The notes beneath the pieces are model-generated. The model did no database searches, was not told where the DNA came from, and saw only the letters and a program-made list of their open reading frames with translations. This document shows positions 27,294-37,357 of a stretch of DNA of 64,000 nucleotides, in pieces (within the stretch, counting starts at the first letter, position 1; every line of letters starts with the position of its first letter). Position numbers and translations under genes: made by a program. This stretch comes from Agitococcus sp. (GTDB lineage: Bacteria > Pseudomonadota > Gammaproteobacteria > Pseudomonadales > Moraxellaceae), in NCBI GenBank assembly GCA_030646715.1, contig JAUSLJ010000008.1, forward strand, positions 124,001 to 188,000, written 5' to 3'.

Positions 27294-29501
27294 TCAAACT
27301 TCCAACACTTTAATCTTCAAGCCCGCACCACGCGCCAACTCAACAAACAATGGGAAACTGGTGGCGACATTGGCACAATCTTCAATTTCAATCGTGCCAT
27401 TGGCGCGTAAAGCCGCAATCGCAAACGACATAGCAATACGATGATCGCCATGACTGATAACTTTACCACCACCCAATTGGCCACCTTGAATAATCATACC
27501 GTCAGGTGTGGGTTGGGCATCAATACCCAAGGTGATTAAACCATCGGCCATCACTTGAATACGGTCAGATTCTTTGACGCGTAACTCTTCCGCGCCCGTT
27601 AATACCGTTGTGCCTTCGGCACAGGCCGCCGCAATAAACAACGATGGAAATTCATCAATCGCTAAGGGCACATCGGCTTCGTTAATTTGAATGCCTTTGA
27701 GTTTAGCACTACGAACTCGAATATCGGCGACAGGCTCGCCACCGACTTCACGCTCGTTTAAGAGTGTTAAATCGCCGCCCATTGCGCGTAGAATGTTAAT
27801 GACACCAATACGTGTTGGGTTAATGCCAACGTGTTCTAAAATCACATCGGCATTGGGGGCAATACTTGCACCAACCATAAAAAACGCTGCCGAAGAAATA
27901 TCCGCAGGTACGTCAATTTTAGTGGCTGTTAATTTACCGCCACCTTGGATACGAATGGTTGAGCCTTCGGTTTTCACCTCATAGCCAAAACCACGTAACA
28001 TCCGCTCGCTGTGATCGCGTGTAGGTGCTGGCTCGGTAATCACCGTTTCGCCTTCTGCCCATAAACCTGCCAATAACACGCCAGACTTCACTTGCGCACT
28101 GGCGACGGGCATATCATAGCTAATGCCTTTTAGAGCTTGATTCCCTTTGATGCTAACAGGTGGCGTGCCTTTTTCACCTGTTGTTTGAATCATTGCACCC
28201 ATTTGACGTAACGGTTTAGCAATACGCTCCATTGGCCGTTTGGATAACGACGCATCACCTGTCATCACAGTATCAAACTTTTGCGCTGACAAAATACCCG
28301 ACAATAAACGCATCGATGTACCCGAGTTGCCGACATACAAGGCATTCGGTGGTGCTTGCAAACCATACAAACCGACACCATGAATGCGTACTTCACCGTT
28401 TTTTGGCCCTTCGATCACAACACCCATATCACGGAACGCTTGCAGCGTCGCTAAGGCATCTTCACCTTCTAAAAAGCCTGTTACTTCGGTAACACCTTCG
28501 GCTAATGAACCCAACATAATAGAACGGTGCGAAATGGATTTATCCCCCGGAACGCGTAAATTTCCTTGGAGAGTACCGCCTGCTTCAACGACAAATTGCA
28601 AATTTTTAGTGTTCATAGTCTTTTGGTATGCTGTTCCAGCTAACATGTGAGTAAAGTGATGACGTGCCACTTGGGCGCGAGTCAGTATGCCTAAAATGGC
28701 ATCGCTATCGTGGGCAACAATCGCCGATTTCAAGCGTTCAACCCCTTGGCTAAAGCTATCTAAAGCCGACAAAATGCCCTGTTCATTGGCGAGAAAAATA
28801 TCATGCCACATCGATGGGTCACTGCCTGCAATACGGGTAAAATCCCGAAACCCGCCTGCGGCAAACCGAAAAATATCTAAATTTTGTGATTCCCGCGCTA
28901 AAGTATCAACTAAAGAAAACGCCAATAAATGGGGTAAATGGCTCGTTTTAGCTAAAACTTCGTCGTGACGTTGTACCGTCATCGTTAGCACTTCTGCGCC
29001 TGCGGCTTGCCACATTTGTTGTATCAATAAACAGGCTTCGGCATCGGTATGAGGCAAAGGTGTGATTATTACTTTATGGCGATCAAATAAATCGACTTTT
29101 CCTGCCAAGACACCGCTTTGCTCTGAACCTGCAATCGGATGTGCAGGAATAAAACGCGCTGGCACAGCACCAAACACCGTCTCAGCAGCGGCAACGACAT
29201 TACCCTTAGTGCTTCCGACATCCGTAATAATCACTGATGCTTTAAGGCTGTCTTTGATAGCAGCTAAAACGTTTTGTGTAGCACATACAGGCATGGCGAG
29301 GACAACAAGATCAGCATCTTGTACTGCTTCGGCAGCATCAGCATAACCTGCGTCAATCAAACCGATATCTAAGGCTAAACTTAATGTGCGAGGGCTACGG
29401 CTACTAGCAACAATGGTTTGTGCGAGATGATTGGCGCGTAATACCCGTGCCAAACTCGAACCGATCAGACCTAAACCAATAAAAGCGACTTTGTTAAACA
29501 T
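27294..29501 (-). CDS. tyrA-aroA: Bifunctional prephenate dehydrogenase / 3-phosphoshikimate 1-carboxyvinyltransferase
   Basis: A 735-residue fusion serving tyrosine and general aromatic synthesis. Residues 1 to about 290 are prephenate dehydrogenase, with GLGLIGSSLAR for NAD binding and the HPIAGSEQSG motif. From M296 (MNTKNLQF) onward is EPSP synthase, with VPGDKSISHRS, GNSGTSMRL and LFIAAACAEG. The same fusion is known in Pseudomonas and Acinetobacter. An internal ATG at the junction might also yield free AroA. Its ATG directly follows the stop of the DUF2442 gene. Confidence 0.95.
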   Translation of the reverse strand: MFNKVAFIGLGLIGSSLARVLRANHLAQTIVASSRSPRTLSLALDIGLIDAGYADAAEAVQDADLVVLAMPVCATQNVLAAIKDSLKASVIITDVGSTKGNVVAAAETVFGAVPARFIPAHPIAGSEQSGVLAGKVDLFDRHKVIITPLPHTDAEACLLIQQMWQAAGAEVLTMTVQRHDEVLAKTSHLPHLLAFSLVDTLARESQNLDIFRFAAGGFRDFTRIAGSDPSMWHDIFLANEQGILSALDSFSQGVERLKSAIVAHDSDAILGILTRAQVARHHFTHMLAGTAYQKTMNTKNLQFVVEAGGTLQGNLRVPGDKSISHRSIMLGSLAEGVTEVTGFLEGEDALATLQAFRDMGVVIEGPKNGEVRIHGVGLYGLQAPPNALYVGNSGTSMRLLSGILSAQKFDTVMTGDASLSKRPMERIAKPLRQMGAMIQTTGEKGTPPVSIKGNQALKGISYDMPVASAQVKSGVLLAGLWAEGETVITEPAPTRDHSERMLRGFGYEVKTEGSTIRIQGGGKLTATKIDVPADISSAAFFMVGASIAPNADVILEHVGINPTRIGVINILRAMGGDLTLLNEREVGGEPVADIRVRSAKLKGIQINEADVPLAIDEFPSLFIAAACAEGTTVLTGAEELRVKESDRIQVMADGLITLGIDAQPTPDGMIIQGGQLGGGKVISHGDHRIAMSFAIAALRANGTIEIEDCANVATSFPLFVELARGAGLKIKVLEV

Positions 29502-29747
29502 TTAAGCCGCCTGTTGTTGCGTATGACCAGACAACATACTGTCGATACTTAATTGATAATCCAATTCTGGCCATTCAATGCCTGTTGCTCGACAAATAAA
29601 AACATAATGGGCAAGCTGTTTTAAACTGGCTTCTTGCAACTCTTTGTACCAAGACATAGGGGTTAAAATGATGCGGCCATCTTCTAACTCGACATGAAGA
29701 TGGCGATCATCAAAATGTACAGACTTACCTTTGACTAAAGTATTCAT
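29502..29747 (-). CDS. DUF2442 domain protein, likely partner of DUF4160
   Basis: An 81-residue protein of the DUF2442 type: VHFDDRHLHVELEDGRIILTPMSWYKEL near the start and IEWPELDYQLSIDSML near the end. DUF2442 and DUF4160 proteins are frequent neighbours and have been proposed as toxin-antitoxin-like pairs; no biochemical role is certain. I start at 29747 with GAGAGG 7 bases before ATG, so it overlaps the DUF4160 gene by 23 bases. Its TAA abuts the tyrA-aroA ATG. It therefore sits inside the hisC-tyrA operon. Confidence 0.85.
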   Translation of the reverse strand: MNTLVKGKSVHFDDRHLHVELEDGRIILTPMSWYKELQEASLKQLAHYVFICRATGIEWPELDYQLSIDSMLSGHTQQQAA

Positions 29748-29958
29748 CCCATTGCCTCTCAAATTGTGTCCGATGTACTTCTACCAAGCCCAACGCCTGC
29801 TTTAAGTCTTTTGGCTTCATATAGTTTTGGCTTACTTTCAAACTTGCCAATTCAATTTTAACAAAATCATCGCCTTTAACGACATGAACGTGCTTGGGTT
29901 CATGCTCATTAGCATAGAAGAAAAAACGAAAGCCGTCTGCTATCAACAATGTCGGCAT
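29725..29958 (-). CDS. DUF4160 domain protein
   Basis: A 77-residue protein with the family pattern MPTLLIADGFRFFFYANEH, EPKHVHVVKGDDFVKIEL, and a basic C-terminal helix ending FERQWDEYFSQR. The EPKHVHV motif with closely spaced His is the DUF4160 hallmark. Its ATG shares one base with the hisC stop (TAATG), giving tight coupling, and its end overlaps the DUF2442 gene. The family function is unproven, and a TA-like or nucleic-acid-linked role has been suggested. Confidence 0.86.
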   Translation of the reverse strand: MPTLLIADGFRFFFYANEHEPKHVHVVKGDDFVKIELASLKVSQNYMKPKDLKQALGLVEVHRTQFERQWDEYFSQR

Positions 29959-31064
29959 TATGAGTCCTTTAACACCTGCTCTAACACCGCCAAAAAGCGC
30001 GCATTTTCACTGGCCAAACCAATACTGACACGCAAATACGTCGGCATACCATAGTTAGCAATGGGGCGAACAATCACGCCCTGCTGTAATAATGCTTGAA
30101 AAACAGGCAGGCACGGGCGTTTAACATCAAAAGCAATAAAATTGGCTTTCGAAGGAATAAAAGACAAACCTAATGCCGTTAAACCTTGCTCTAACTGCTT
30201 CATGCCTGTGCTGTTTAAATCACAACTTTGCGCGACAAAATCATCATCTTGCAAAGCAGCCGTTGCGGCCGCCAAAGCAAAACTATTGACGTTAAATGGC
30301 TGACGTACCCGATTGATAATATTGGTAATATCAGGATGAGCAATCGCATAGCCAACCCGCAACGAAGCCAAACCATAGGCTTTAGAAAACGTTCGACTGA
30401 CTAATAAGTTAGGATATTGATTGACATAATCAAAGCCATTCATAAAGCCACTATCGGTGACAAACTCAACATAGGCTTCGTCTAAAACCACAATAACGTG
30501 CTCAGGTACTTGCGCCATAAACTGTTCAAACTCAGCACGACTAAACCATGTTCCTGTTGGATTATTGGGGTTAGCAATAAACACGACTTTGGTATTAGCG
30601 GTGATTGCTTGCGCCATCGCTTGCAAATCGTGACCATAGCTTTTGGCAGGGACTTCAATACCGACACCACCAACCGCTTGCACCGCTAAAGGATAGACAG
30701 CGAAGGCATGTTGACTATAAACAGCCGATTGACCTTCGGCGATGAACGCACGTGCAACTAACTCTAAAATATCATTAGAACCATTACCCAACGTAATGCG
30801 GTTTAAATCAAAACCAAACTTTTGCAGAATAGCGTATTTTAAATTAAAGCCATTTCCATCAGGATAACGACCAATTTGAGTTAATTCTGACTTAATGGCT
30901 TCAACCGCTAATGGCGAACAACCGAGTGGATTTTCATTACTGGCAAGTTTAACAATATCGTCTAAACCTAGCTCGCGTTTGAGCTCATCTATCGGCTTAC
31001 CCGTTTGATACGGCGATAATTTTTGTACGCCATTATTGGCGAGAGAGAGAAAATCGCAGGACAT
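29958..31064 (-). CDS. hisC: Histidinol-phosphate aminotransferase
   Basis: A 368-residue fold-type I PLP enzyme that transfers an amino group to imidazole-acetol phosphate, and in this operon probably also serves aromatic aminotransfer. Motifs: ASNENPLGCSP, PNNPTGTWF, LDEAYVEF and SRTFSKAYGLASLRVGY with the PLP lysine K228. I start at 31064 (MSCDFLSL) with AGGA 8 bases before ATG. An upstream in-frame stretch is not family-like. It lies between pheA and the tyrA-aroA fusion as in Pseudomonas. Confidence 0.93.
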   Translation of the reverse strand: MSCDFLSLANNGVQKLSPYQTGKPIDELKRELGLDDIVKLASNENPLGCSPLAVEAIKSELTQIGRYPDGNGFNLKYAILQKFGFDLNRITLGNGSNDILELVARAFIAEGQSAVYSQHAFAVYPLAVQAVGGVGIEVPAKSYGHDLQAMAQAITANTKVVFIANPNNPTGTWFSRAEFEQFMAQVPEHVIVVLDEAYVEFVTDSGFMNGFDYVNQYPNLLVSRTFSKAYGLASLRVGYAIAHPDITNIINRVRQPFNVNSFALAAATAALQDDDFVAQSCDLNSTGMKQLEQGLTALGLSFIPSKANFIAFDVKRPCLPVFQALLQQGVIVRPIANYGMPTYLRVSIGLASENARFLAVLEQVLKDS

Positions 31065-31084
31065 TTTTATATTCCTAAATGATG

Positions 31085-31147
31085 TTGGGGCGAGTTTATT
31101 CGCCAACAAAAATCCTAATATCATTTGGCGGTTAAAACCGCCCCTAC
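31085..31147. repeat. Paired short palindromes between pheA and hisC
   Basis: Two inverted repeats lie side by side: GTTGGGGCGA / TCGCCAAC (31084-31107, imperfect) and GGCGGTT / AACCGCC (31127-31133, 31136-31142), followed by CCTAC. They belong to the GTAGGGGCG-type family found elsewhere in the window. Confidence 0.55.
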
Positions 31148-32262
31148 AATACCGCTTTTGGATATGAGCCTAAAATACGCAACTCACGGACACGCCCTTG
31201 AATTTCAGCCAGTACAGTTTTAACAGCAGGGTCTTGTTGATGGCCTTCAAAATCAATAAAAAACACGTACGACCAAATATCATTTTGTGATGGTCGAGTT
31301 TCAATACGGGTTAACGAGATATTATGACGATAAAAAGGCTCTAAGATATGATACAACGCGCCTGCTTCATTGTGAGCAGCCACAATCAATGACGTTTTAT
31401 CATCACCGCTAGGTGTCACGTCTTCGGTACCAATAATTAAAAAGCGTGTCGTGTTATTGGGATTATCTTCAATATTTTCATGCAGTTTCTTTAAACCATA
31501 CAACTCAGCCGCTGTTTCGCCTGCGATGGCGGCGGAATGCCACTCCCCTTTGACTAAGCGCGCGGCTTCCGCATTACTCGACACCGCAACACGCTCAACT
31601 TTAGGGAAATGCGCATCAATCCATTTACGGCATTGCGCTAACGATTGTTGATGAGAGTAAATACGCGAAATATTTTTGATTTGTGTGCCTTCTGCCACCA
31701 ATAAATTTTGGTGAATACGCAACTCCACTTCCCCAATAATTTTTAACGACGAACCCATAAAACAATCGAGCGTATGGTTAACAACACCTTCAGAAGAATT
31801 TTCAACGGGGACAACGCCGTAATTAACACTTTGTGCTTCGACTTCACGAAACACTTCGTCAATAGTTGCCAACGGTTGGGTTAATGCGGCATGACCAAAA
31901 TGCTTCAGTGCGGCAGCATGAGTAAAAGTGCCATTAGGCCCTAAAAAAGCGATATTTAAGGGTGACTCTAGCGCTAAACAAGCAGACATGATTTCACGAA
32001 ACAAACGTGCAACCGTTTCACCTGCCAAGCCGTCATGCTGGCCATCTTTGGCCGCCTTTTGCCGTTCCATGACCATTTGCAGCACTTGTGCTTCACGTTC
32101 TGGACGATAAAAACTTTTAATGCTAGGGTCTTCAGCGCGTTTAATGAGCGCAACTTGTTTAGCGCATTCCGCTCGTTGATTGATAAGCTGTTGAATTTGC
32201 TCATCTATAGAATCTATTTGTTGGCGAATACTAGGTAATGTAGGTAAATTAGGAAGTGTCAT
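31144..32262 (-). CDS. pheA: Bifunctional chorismate mutase / prephenate dehydratase
   Basis: A 372-residue P-protein for phenylalanine synthesis. A chorismate mutase domain (about 10-95, IRQQIDSIDEQIQQLINQRAE) is followed by prephenate dehydratase (about 105-285, with NTTRFLIIG) and a regulatory ACT domain (about 295-370, GALYHILEPF and ISLTRIETRP) that binds phenylalanine. Order and spacing match the serC-pheA-hisC block of Pseudomonas. The start follows a GCAC-rich stretch with no strong SD visible. Confidence 0.95.
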   Translation of the reverse strand: MTLPNLPTLPSIRQQIDSIDEQIQQLINQRAECAKQVALIKRAEDPSIKSFYRPEREAQVLQMVMERQKAAKDGQHDGLAGETVARLFREIMSACLALESPLNIAFLGPNGTFTHAAALKHFGHAALTQPLATIDEVFREVEAQSVNYGVVPVENSSEGVVNHTLDCFMGSSLKIIGEVELRIHQNLLVAEGTQIKNISRIYSHQQSLAQCRKWIDAHFPKVERVAVSSNAEAARLVKGEWHSAAIAGETAAELYGLKKLHENIEDNPNNTTRFLIIGTEDVTPSGDDKTSLIVAAHNEAGALYHILEPFYRHNISLTRIETRPSQNDIWSYVFFIDFEGHQQDPAVKTVLAEIQGRVRELRILGSYPKAVL

Positions 32263-32420
32263 GGCACAGTGCTTAAAAGCTAAAAAATTGGCACTATTCT
32301 ACACTGTCCAATCTTGTACGTCTAAGAGGGGTTGAAGTTTAAAAAAGGTTTGGTCGTTGGTAATTTTTGGCTAATCACATTAGTGATAAGCATTTCATTC
32401 GTACTTTTACCACTTCACAA

Positions 32421-32443
32421 AAGGCGCACAGAAAGTACGCCTT
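32421..32443 (-). terminator. Possible attenuating hairpin after serC
   Basis: On the minus strand AAGGCG (32443-32438) pairs with CGCCTT (32426-32421), followed by TTG. The stem is short and the loop large, so it is weak. The rest of the 190-base serC-pheA gap shows no feature. Confidence 0.35.
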
Positions 32444-32451
32444 GCAACAGC

Positions 32452-33528
32452 TTAACCATTACGCTTAGCAAAATCACTCATAAACGCCACTAAAGCATCG
32501 ACCGCTGCTTCGGGCACCGCATTATATAAACTGGCGCGCATCCCACCAACAGAGCGATGTCCCGCCAAGTTTAGCAAGCCTTGTGCATCTGCTTCTTTAA
32601 GGAAAGTCTTTTCTAAAGCAGGATTGGCCAAAGTAAAGGGTACGTTCATCATCGAGCGATTGGCAACGGCAACAGGATTACCATAAAATTCAATGGTATC
32701 AATCGCCGAATACAACTTGGCAGCTTTACGCTTGTTTATTTCAGCCATTTTTTCCAGGCCGCCCTGTGCTTTTAACCATTGGAAGACTAAGCCCGACAAA
32801 TACCATGCGTAAGTTGAAGGCGTGTTATACATCGACGCATTATCGGCATGAATTTTATAATCCAACATGGTCGGGGTGCCTTTGATGACATCACCTAATA
32901 AATCTTCACGAACAATAACGACAACCAAACCTGCTGGGCCGATATTTTTTTGCGCGCCAGCATAAATCAAACCAAATTTCGATACATCTAAAGGTTCGGC
33001 CAAAATAATGGACGAATAATCGGCGACTAAAGGCACATTGCTGTCTGGGATAAAATCAAATTGCACACCATGAATAGTTTCATTTGGCGTGTAATGTAAA
33101 TAAGCTGCTTCTGCGTTAGTTTGCCAAGTATCGAAGGCAGGAACTGCGCGAAAGTGATTAGCTTCATCGCTGGCAACAACATTGACGTTGCAGAATTTCT
33201 TCGCTTCTTTGATGGCTTTGTCCGACCACATGCCTGTATTGACATAATCAGCCGTGGCTTTGCCACGCAATAGATTCATAGGAATCATTGAGAACTGTTG
33301 CGATGCGCCGCCTTGCAAAAACAATACTTTGTAATTGCTGGGAATGTTCATTAAATCACGTAAGTCTTGCTCGGCTTGTTCAGCAATCGCCACATAATCA
33401 GCACTACGGTGACTCATTTCCATCACCGATAAACCTTTACCGTGATAGTCCAACATTTCTTGTTGAGCTTGCACTAATACCGATTCAGGCAAAGCTGCTG
33501 GACCTGCACAAAAGTTATAAACACGCAT
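32452..33528 (-). CDS. serC: Phosphoserine aminotransferase
   Basis: A 358-residue PLP enzyme making phosphoserine (and 4-phosphohydroxythreonine for pyridoxal phosphate). MRVYNFCAGPAALPESV at the start, GGASQQFSMIPMNLL, and AGAQKNIGPAG with the PLP lysine K194. I prefer the ATG at 33528 over an in-frame TTG just before it. It sits between gyrA and pheA, the classical Pseudomonas order. Confidence 0.95.
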   Translation of the reverse strand: MRVYNFCAGPAALPESVLVQAQQEMLDYHGKGLSVMEMSHRSADYVAIAEQAEQDLRDLMNIPSNYKVLFLQGGASQQFSMIPMNLLRGKATADYVNTGMWSDKAIKEAKKFCNVNVVASDEANHFRAVPAFDTWQTNAEAAYLHYTPNETIHGVQFDFIPDSNVPLVADYSSIILAEPLDVSKFGLIYAGAQKNIGPAGLVVVIVREDLLGDVIKGTPTMLDYKIHADNASMYNTPSTYAWYLSGLVFQWLKAQGGLEKMAEINKRKAAKLYSAIDTIEFYGNPVAVANRSMMNVPFTLANPALEKTFLKEADAQGLLNLAGHRSVGGMRASLYNAVPEAAVDALVAFMSDFAKRNG

Positions 33529-33568
33529 CAATAACTACCTTTTCAATTAATCAATTCATTCAAGTGGA

Positions 33569-33639
33569 CGTTTACCGCTCACCCTGAGCTTGTCGAAGGG
33601 TTTACCGTTCATGGTTCGACAAGCTCACCACAAACGGAA
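33569..33639. repeat. REP-like repeat with TGAGCTTGTCGAA core
   Basis: Two inverted copies of the core CTGAGCTTGTCGAA / TTCGACAAGCTCA flank a CCGTTCATGGT segment and end in CAAACGG. A second copy of the unit lies at 38046. Cores of this kind are common intergenic repeats in proteobacteria. Confidence 0.75.
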
Positions 33640-33666
33640 GTATCATACAGATTCAGCACAATTAGT

Positions 33667-33688
33667 AAGGGCGCAATCATGCGCCCTT
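33667..33688 (-). terminator. Terminator after gyrA
   Basis: Perfect 9-base arms (33667-33675 and 33680-33688) around ATCA. On the minus strand the following TTACTAATT is only moderately T-rich. Confidence 0.55.
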
Positions 33689-33694
33689 CCGTTG

Positions 33695-36490
33695 TTACTC
33701 TTCGCTGGCGTTGGGAGTGTTTTCATCTTCCGCAGGTGCATCGTCAATGACGACTTCTGCATCTACAGGCGTTTCTGCAACTAACTCGGCTTCACCTTCG
33801 AAAACTTCTTCCTCGGGTACATCTAAACAGACAATACCGACGAGCTGTTCATCGTCACTCAGACGAATCAAGGTCACGCCTTGGCTATTACGGCCTTGAA
33901 CTGACACTTCGCCAATACGCGTTCTGACTAGTGTTCCCATATCAGAAATCAATAGTAACTCGTTGGTTTTGTTCACCAGAACAGCTGAAACTAACTCACC
34001 GTTACGCTCACTGGCTTGTATCGCAATCACGCCTTGACCGCCACGTTTACGCAATGGATATTTGCTGACGGGCGTACGTTTACCATAACCATTGGCGCAA
34101 GCAGTCAGAATTTGTGACTCTTCAGCGGAAACCATAATGACTTCATCATCGCTATCTGTAGTCGTTGCGCTAACTTCTGACTCTTCTATGGTCTCTAATG
34201 CTTCAACCGCATTTTCGTCGTCTTCGCTCGCCGCCATGGCGACGATTTCTGCCGCTTCTGCTAATTCAGAGGTAGCGACCATAGACACAATCCGTGCGCC
34301 TGCTGGTAATCTCATGCCGCGAACGCCCATCGCTTGACGACTCACCACACGCACATCCGACTCACGGAAACGAATAGCTTTGCCTTCATTACTAAACAGC
34401 ATAATGTCTTGGCTACCATCGGTAATAGACACGCCGATCAGGGCGTTATCACCCTCTAAGTTGATAGCGATTAAACCGTTAGCGCGTGGACGAGAAAACG
34501 CTGATAACTCGACACGTTTGACTGTACCATCTGCCGTCGCCATAAAAATAAAATGACCTTCGGCATAAGCGCGCAATGGTAAAATGGTGGTGACTTTTTC
34601 ACCTTCATCTAACTGCATTAAATTGACTAAAGGCTTACCTTTAGCACCACGACCCGCTTGCGGTAAATCGTAAACTTTAATCCAGTAAACTTTACCCATT
34701 GTCGTAAAACACAATACCGTATCATGGGTGCTGGCGACTAACAGATGCTCGATATAATCTTCTTCTTTAATAGCAGTTGCCGACTTACCACGACCACCAC
34801 GTTTTTGCGCACGATAATCACTTAACGGTTGCACTTTGGCGTAACCTGTATGGGAAATCGTTAAGACCACTTGTTCGTCGGGGGTTAAATCTTCACGGCT
34901 TAAATCTAAACGTGAGGCAATGATGACGGTTTTACGAACATCGCCATAGGTATCTAAAATTTGTTTGAGTTCGCCACGAATCACGTCCATCAACAATTTA
35001 GAATCAGCCAAAATCGCTAATAAGCCACTGATTTTTCCTAATAATTCTTCATATTCGGCCAGTAACTTATCTTGTTCTAAACCTGTTAAACGGTGCAGAC
35101 GCAAATCTAAAATCGCTTGAGCTTGTTCTGGCGAAAGTTTGTAGCCACTTTCCAATAAACCTAAATAATCAGGTAAGTTTTCTGGCCTACAGGCGTTTTT
35201 ATCGCTGGCTGTCCGTTCTAATAACGCTAAAACACCACCTTCAGACCACAACTTATCTAATAGACGTTCTTTGGCTTCTGCACCTGTGGTAGATGTTTTA
35301 ATCAGTTGAATAACTTCATCAATATTAGCCAAAGCAACCGCTAAACCTTCAACAATATGACCACGTTCACGCGCTTTGCGTAGTTCAAACACTGTACGAC
35401 GCGTCACCACTTCTTGACGATGACGAACAAAGGCGGCGATTAAATCACGCAGATTCATTAGCTTGGGTTGACCATCTTGCAAGGCCAACATATTGAAACT
35501 AAACGAGCTTTCTAAAGGCGTTTGTGCAAACAAATTATTAACAACGACTTCAGGAATTTCGTTACGTTTTAATTCTAAAACAATGCGCATCCCGTCTTTA
35601 TCGGACTCGTCACGTAGCTCACTAATGCCTTCCAGTTTTTTATCTTTTACCAGCTCGGCAATTTTTTCGATAACCCGTGCTTTGTTTAACTGATAGGGAA
35701 TTTCAGTAAAAACAATAGTATGACGACCCGTTTTATTATCGGTTTCAATATGATGTTTCGCGCGTAAATGAATACGGCCACGACCTGTTCGGTAACCTTC
35801 AACAATACCACTACGGCCATTAATGATAGCGCCTGTAGGAAAGTCAGGGCCTGTGACGTACTGCATTAAACCATCAACGGTAATGCTATTATCATCGACA
35901 TACGCTAAACAGGCATTTAATACTTCGGTGAGATTATGTGGCGGAATATTCGTCGCCATACCCACCGCAATACCGCTACTGCCGTTAATAAGCAAATTAG
36001 GAATCCGAGTCGGCATCACCGCAGGAATCATTTCTGTACCGTCGTAGTTGGGCACCCAATCAACGGTTTCTTTTTCTAAATCGGCAATTAAATCATGGGC
36101 AATCCGCGTCATCCGAACTTCGGTATAACGCATCGCGGCGGGCGCGTCACCATCAACCGAACCAAAGTTACCCTGACCATCCACCAGTAAATAACGCAAG
36201 CTAAACGGCTGAGCCATCCGCACAATGGTGTCATACACCGCTGTATCACCGTGTGGGTGATATTTACCGATAACATCACCAACCACACGAGCCGACTTTT
36301 TATAGGGTTTATTCCAGTCGTTGCTTAATTCGTGCATAGCAAATAAGGAACGACGATGCACAGGCTTTAAACCGTCGCGCACATCGGGCAACGCACGCCC
36401 CACAATCACACTCATGGCATAGTCTAAATACGATTGACGCAATTCGTCTTCAATATTGACGGGGACGATTTCGGATACAAAGTCTGTCAT
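33695..36490 (-). CDS. gyrA: DNA gyrase subunit A
   Basis: A 931-residue topoisomerase subunit. Catalytic Tyr Y122 is in AAMRYTEVR. The quinolone region reads [12 protein letters not shown] with T83 and D87, the same pair as in wild-type Pseudomonas aeruginosa. The gyrase-specific box QKRGGRGKS is present in the C-terminal pinwheel, and a second basic motif RKRGGQG follows. Between the two lies an acidic insert of about 50 residues. The acidic C-terminal tail is also long. I start at 36490 ([12 protein letters not shown]), with GAGAA as a weak ribosome site. It is divergent from ubiG. Confidence 0.97.
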   Translation of the reverse strand: MTDFVSEIVPVNIEDELRQSYLDYAMSVIVGRALPDVRDGLKPVHRRSLFAMHELSNDWNKPYKKSARVVGDVIGKYHPHGDTAVYDTIVRMAQPFSLRYLLVDGQGNFGSVDGDAPAAMRYTEVRMTRIAHDLIADLEKETVDWVPNYDGTEMIPAVMPTRIPNLLINGSSGIAVGMATNIPPHNLTEVLNACLAYVDDNSITVDGLMQYVTGPDFPTGAIINGRSGIVEGYRTGRGRIHLRAKHHIETDNKTGRHTIVFTEIPYQLNKARVIEKIAELVKDKKLEGISELRDESDKDGMRIVLELKRNEIPEVVVNNLFAQTPLESSFSFNMLALQDGQPKLMNLRDLIAAFVRHRQEVVTRRTVFELRKARERGHIVEGLAVALANIDEVIQLIKTSTTGAEAKERLLDKLWSEGGVLALLERTASDKNACRPENLPDYLGLLESGYKLSPEQAQAILDLRLHRLTGLEQDKLLAEYEELLGKISGLLAILADSKLLMDVIRGELKQILDTYGDVRKTVIIASRLDLSREDLTPDEQVVLTISHTGYAKVQPLSDYRAQKRGGRGKSATAIKEEDYIEHLLVASTHDTVLCFTTMGKVYWIKVYDLPQAGRGAKGKPLVNLMQLDEGEKVTTILPLRAYAEGHFIFMATADGTVKRVELSAFSRPRANGLIAINLEGDNALIGVSITDGSQDIMLFSNEGKAIRFRESDVRVVSRQAMGVRGMRLPAGARIVSMVATSELAEAAEIVAMAASEDDENAVEALETIEESEVSATTTDSDDEVIMVSAEESQILTACANGYGKRTPVSKYPLRKRGGQGVIAIQASERNGELVSAVLVNKTNELLLISDMGTLVRTRIGEVSVQGRNSQGVTLIRLSDDEQLVGIVCLDVPEEEVFEGEAELVAETPVDAEVVIDDAPAEDENTPNASEE

Positions 36491-36643
36491 GCGTATTCTC
36501 AAATGGGCAATAGGTTGGCAATATTTGGTTTTTTAGCTGAATATCAAGCCGCGCAATATAACATAAATCGAAGTTTTTCGCAGCTTTCTCTGGGCGATGT
36601 CATTATACTGCACCACGTATTTTTTCGCTTTGGAGTAGCCCAC

Positions 36644-37357
36644 ATGAGCCACATCCCGTTGAATGTTGACCCTGCCGAAATTGCCAAATTTGAAGCCCTT
36701 GCCGCCAAGTGGTGGGATATGGAGTCTGAGTTCAAACCTTTACATCAAATCAATCCCTTACGTTTAAATTGGATTGATGAACGTGTGAGTTTGGCGGGCA
36801 AACGGGTCTTAGATGTTGGCTGTGGTGGTGGCATTTTAAGCGAGTCAATGGCGCGTCGTGGTGCCAGCGTTTTAGGCATTGATATGGGTGCAGCACCCCT
36901 AGCCGTTGGCCGTTTACATGCCGAAAAAACAGGCGTTCAAGCACTAGAGTATCAACAAATCACCGTTGAGCAATTAGCGGCCGAACAACCGCACAGTTTT
37001 GATGTCGTTACCTGCATGGAAATGCTCGAACACGTCCCTGACCCTTCGGCTATTATTAAAGCCTGCCAACAGTTAGTAAAACCCGATGGCCATGTCTTTT
37101 TTTCGACGATTAACCGTAACCCTAAATCCTATGTCTTTGCAATTCTCGGTGCGGAGTATATTTTAAGATTATTACCCAAAGGTACTCACGACTATAATAA
37201 ATTTATTCGACCTTCGGAATTAGCGGCGTGGATTCGTTCTGCTCATTTAAATCTGAAAGAAAGTACAGGCTTACATTATAATCCTGTGACTAAATATTAT
37301 TGGTTAGCACCGAATGTTGATGTTAATTACATGGTTTATACGAGGGCTGAAGCGTGA
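36644..37357 (+). CDS. ubiG: Ubiquinone biosynthesis O-methyltransferase
   Basis: A 237-residue SAM-dependent enzyme doing both O-methylations in ubiquinone synthesis. [19 protein letters not shown] is the family N-terminus, VLDVGCGGG (55-63) binds SAM, and [10 protein letters not shown] and [12 protein letters not shown] follow. The ATG at 36644 has GGAG 8 bases upstream. A much longer frame that extends back into gyrA lacks family similarity. It overlaps the next gene by four bases (GTGA), so a ubiG-mupP unit is likely. Confidence 0.95.
   Translation: MSHIPLNVDPAEIAKFEALAAKWWDMESEFKPLHQINPLRLNWIDERVSLAGKRVLDVGCGGGILSESMARRGASVLGIDMGAAPLAVGRLHAEKTGVQALEYQQITVEQLAAEQPHSFDVVTCMEMLEHVPDPSAIIKACQQLVKPDGHVFFSTINRNPKSYVFAILGAEYILRLLPKGTHDYNKFIRPSELAAWIRSAHLNLKESTGLHYNPVTKYYWLAPNVDVNYMVYTRAEA

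Noticed and set aside
27294-29501. tyrA-aroA as a frameshift or assembly join
   Set aside because: The frame is continuous and both halves are complete; the same fusion is known from Pseudomonas and Acinetobacter.
31085-31147. CRISPR-like repeat array
   Set aside because: Only two unequal palindromes occur; there are no regularly spaced identical repeats or spacers.
34848-36490. Quinolone-resistance substitution in GyrA (Thr at position 83)
   Set aside because: Thr83 with Asp87 is the normal state in Pseudomonas aeruginosa, so it does not by itself indicate resistance.
36434-36643. N-terminal extension of ubiG reaching into gyrA
   Set aside because: The extra 70 residues have no family similarity, overlap the gyrA start, and the ATG at 36644 has a good ribosome site.
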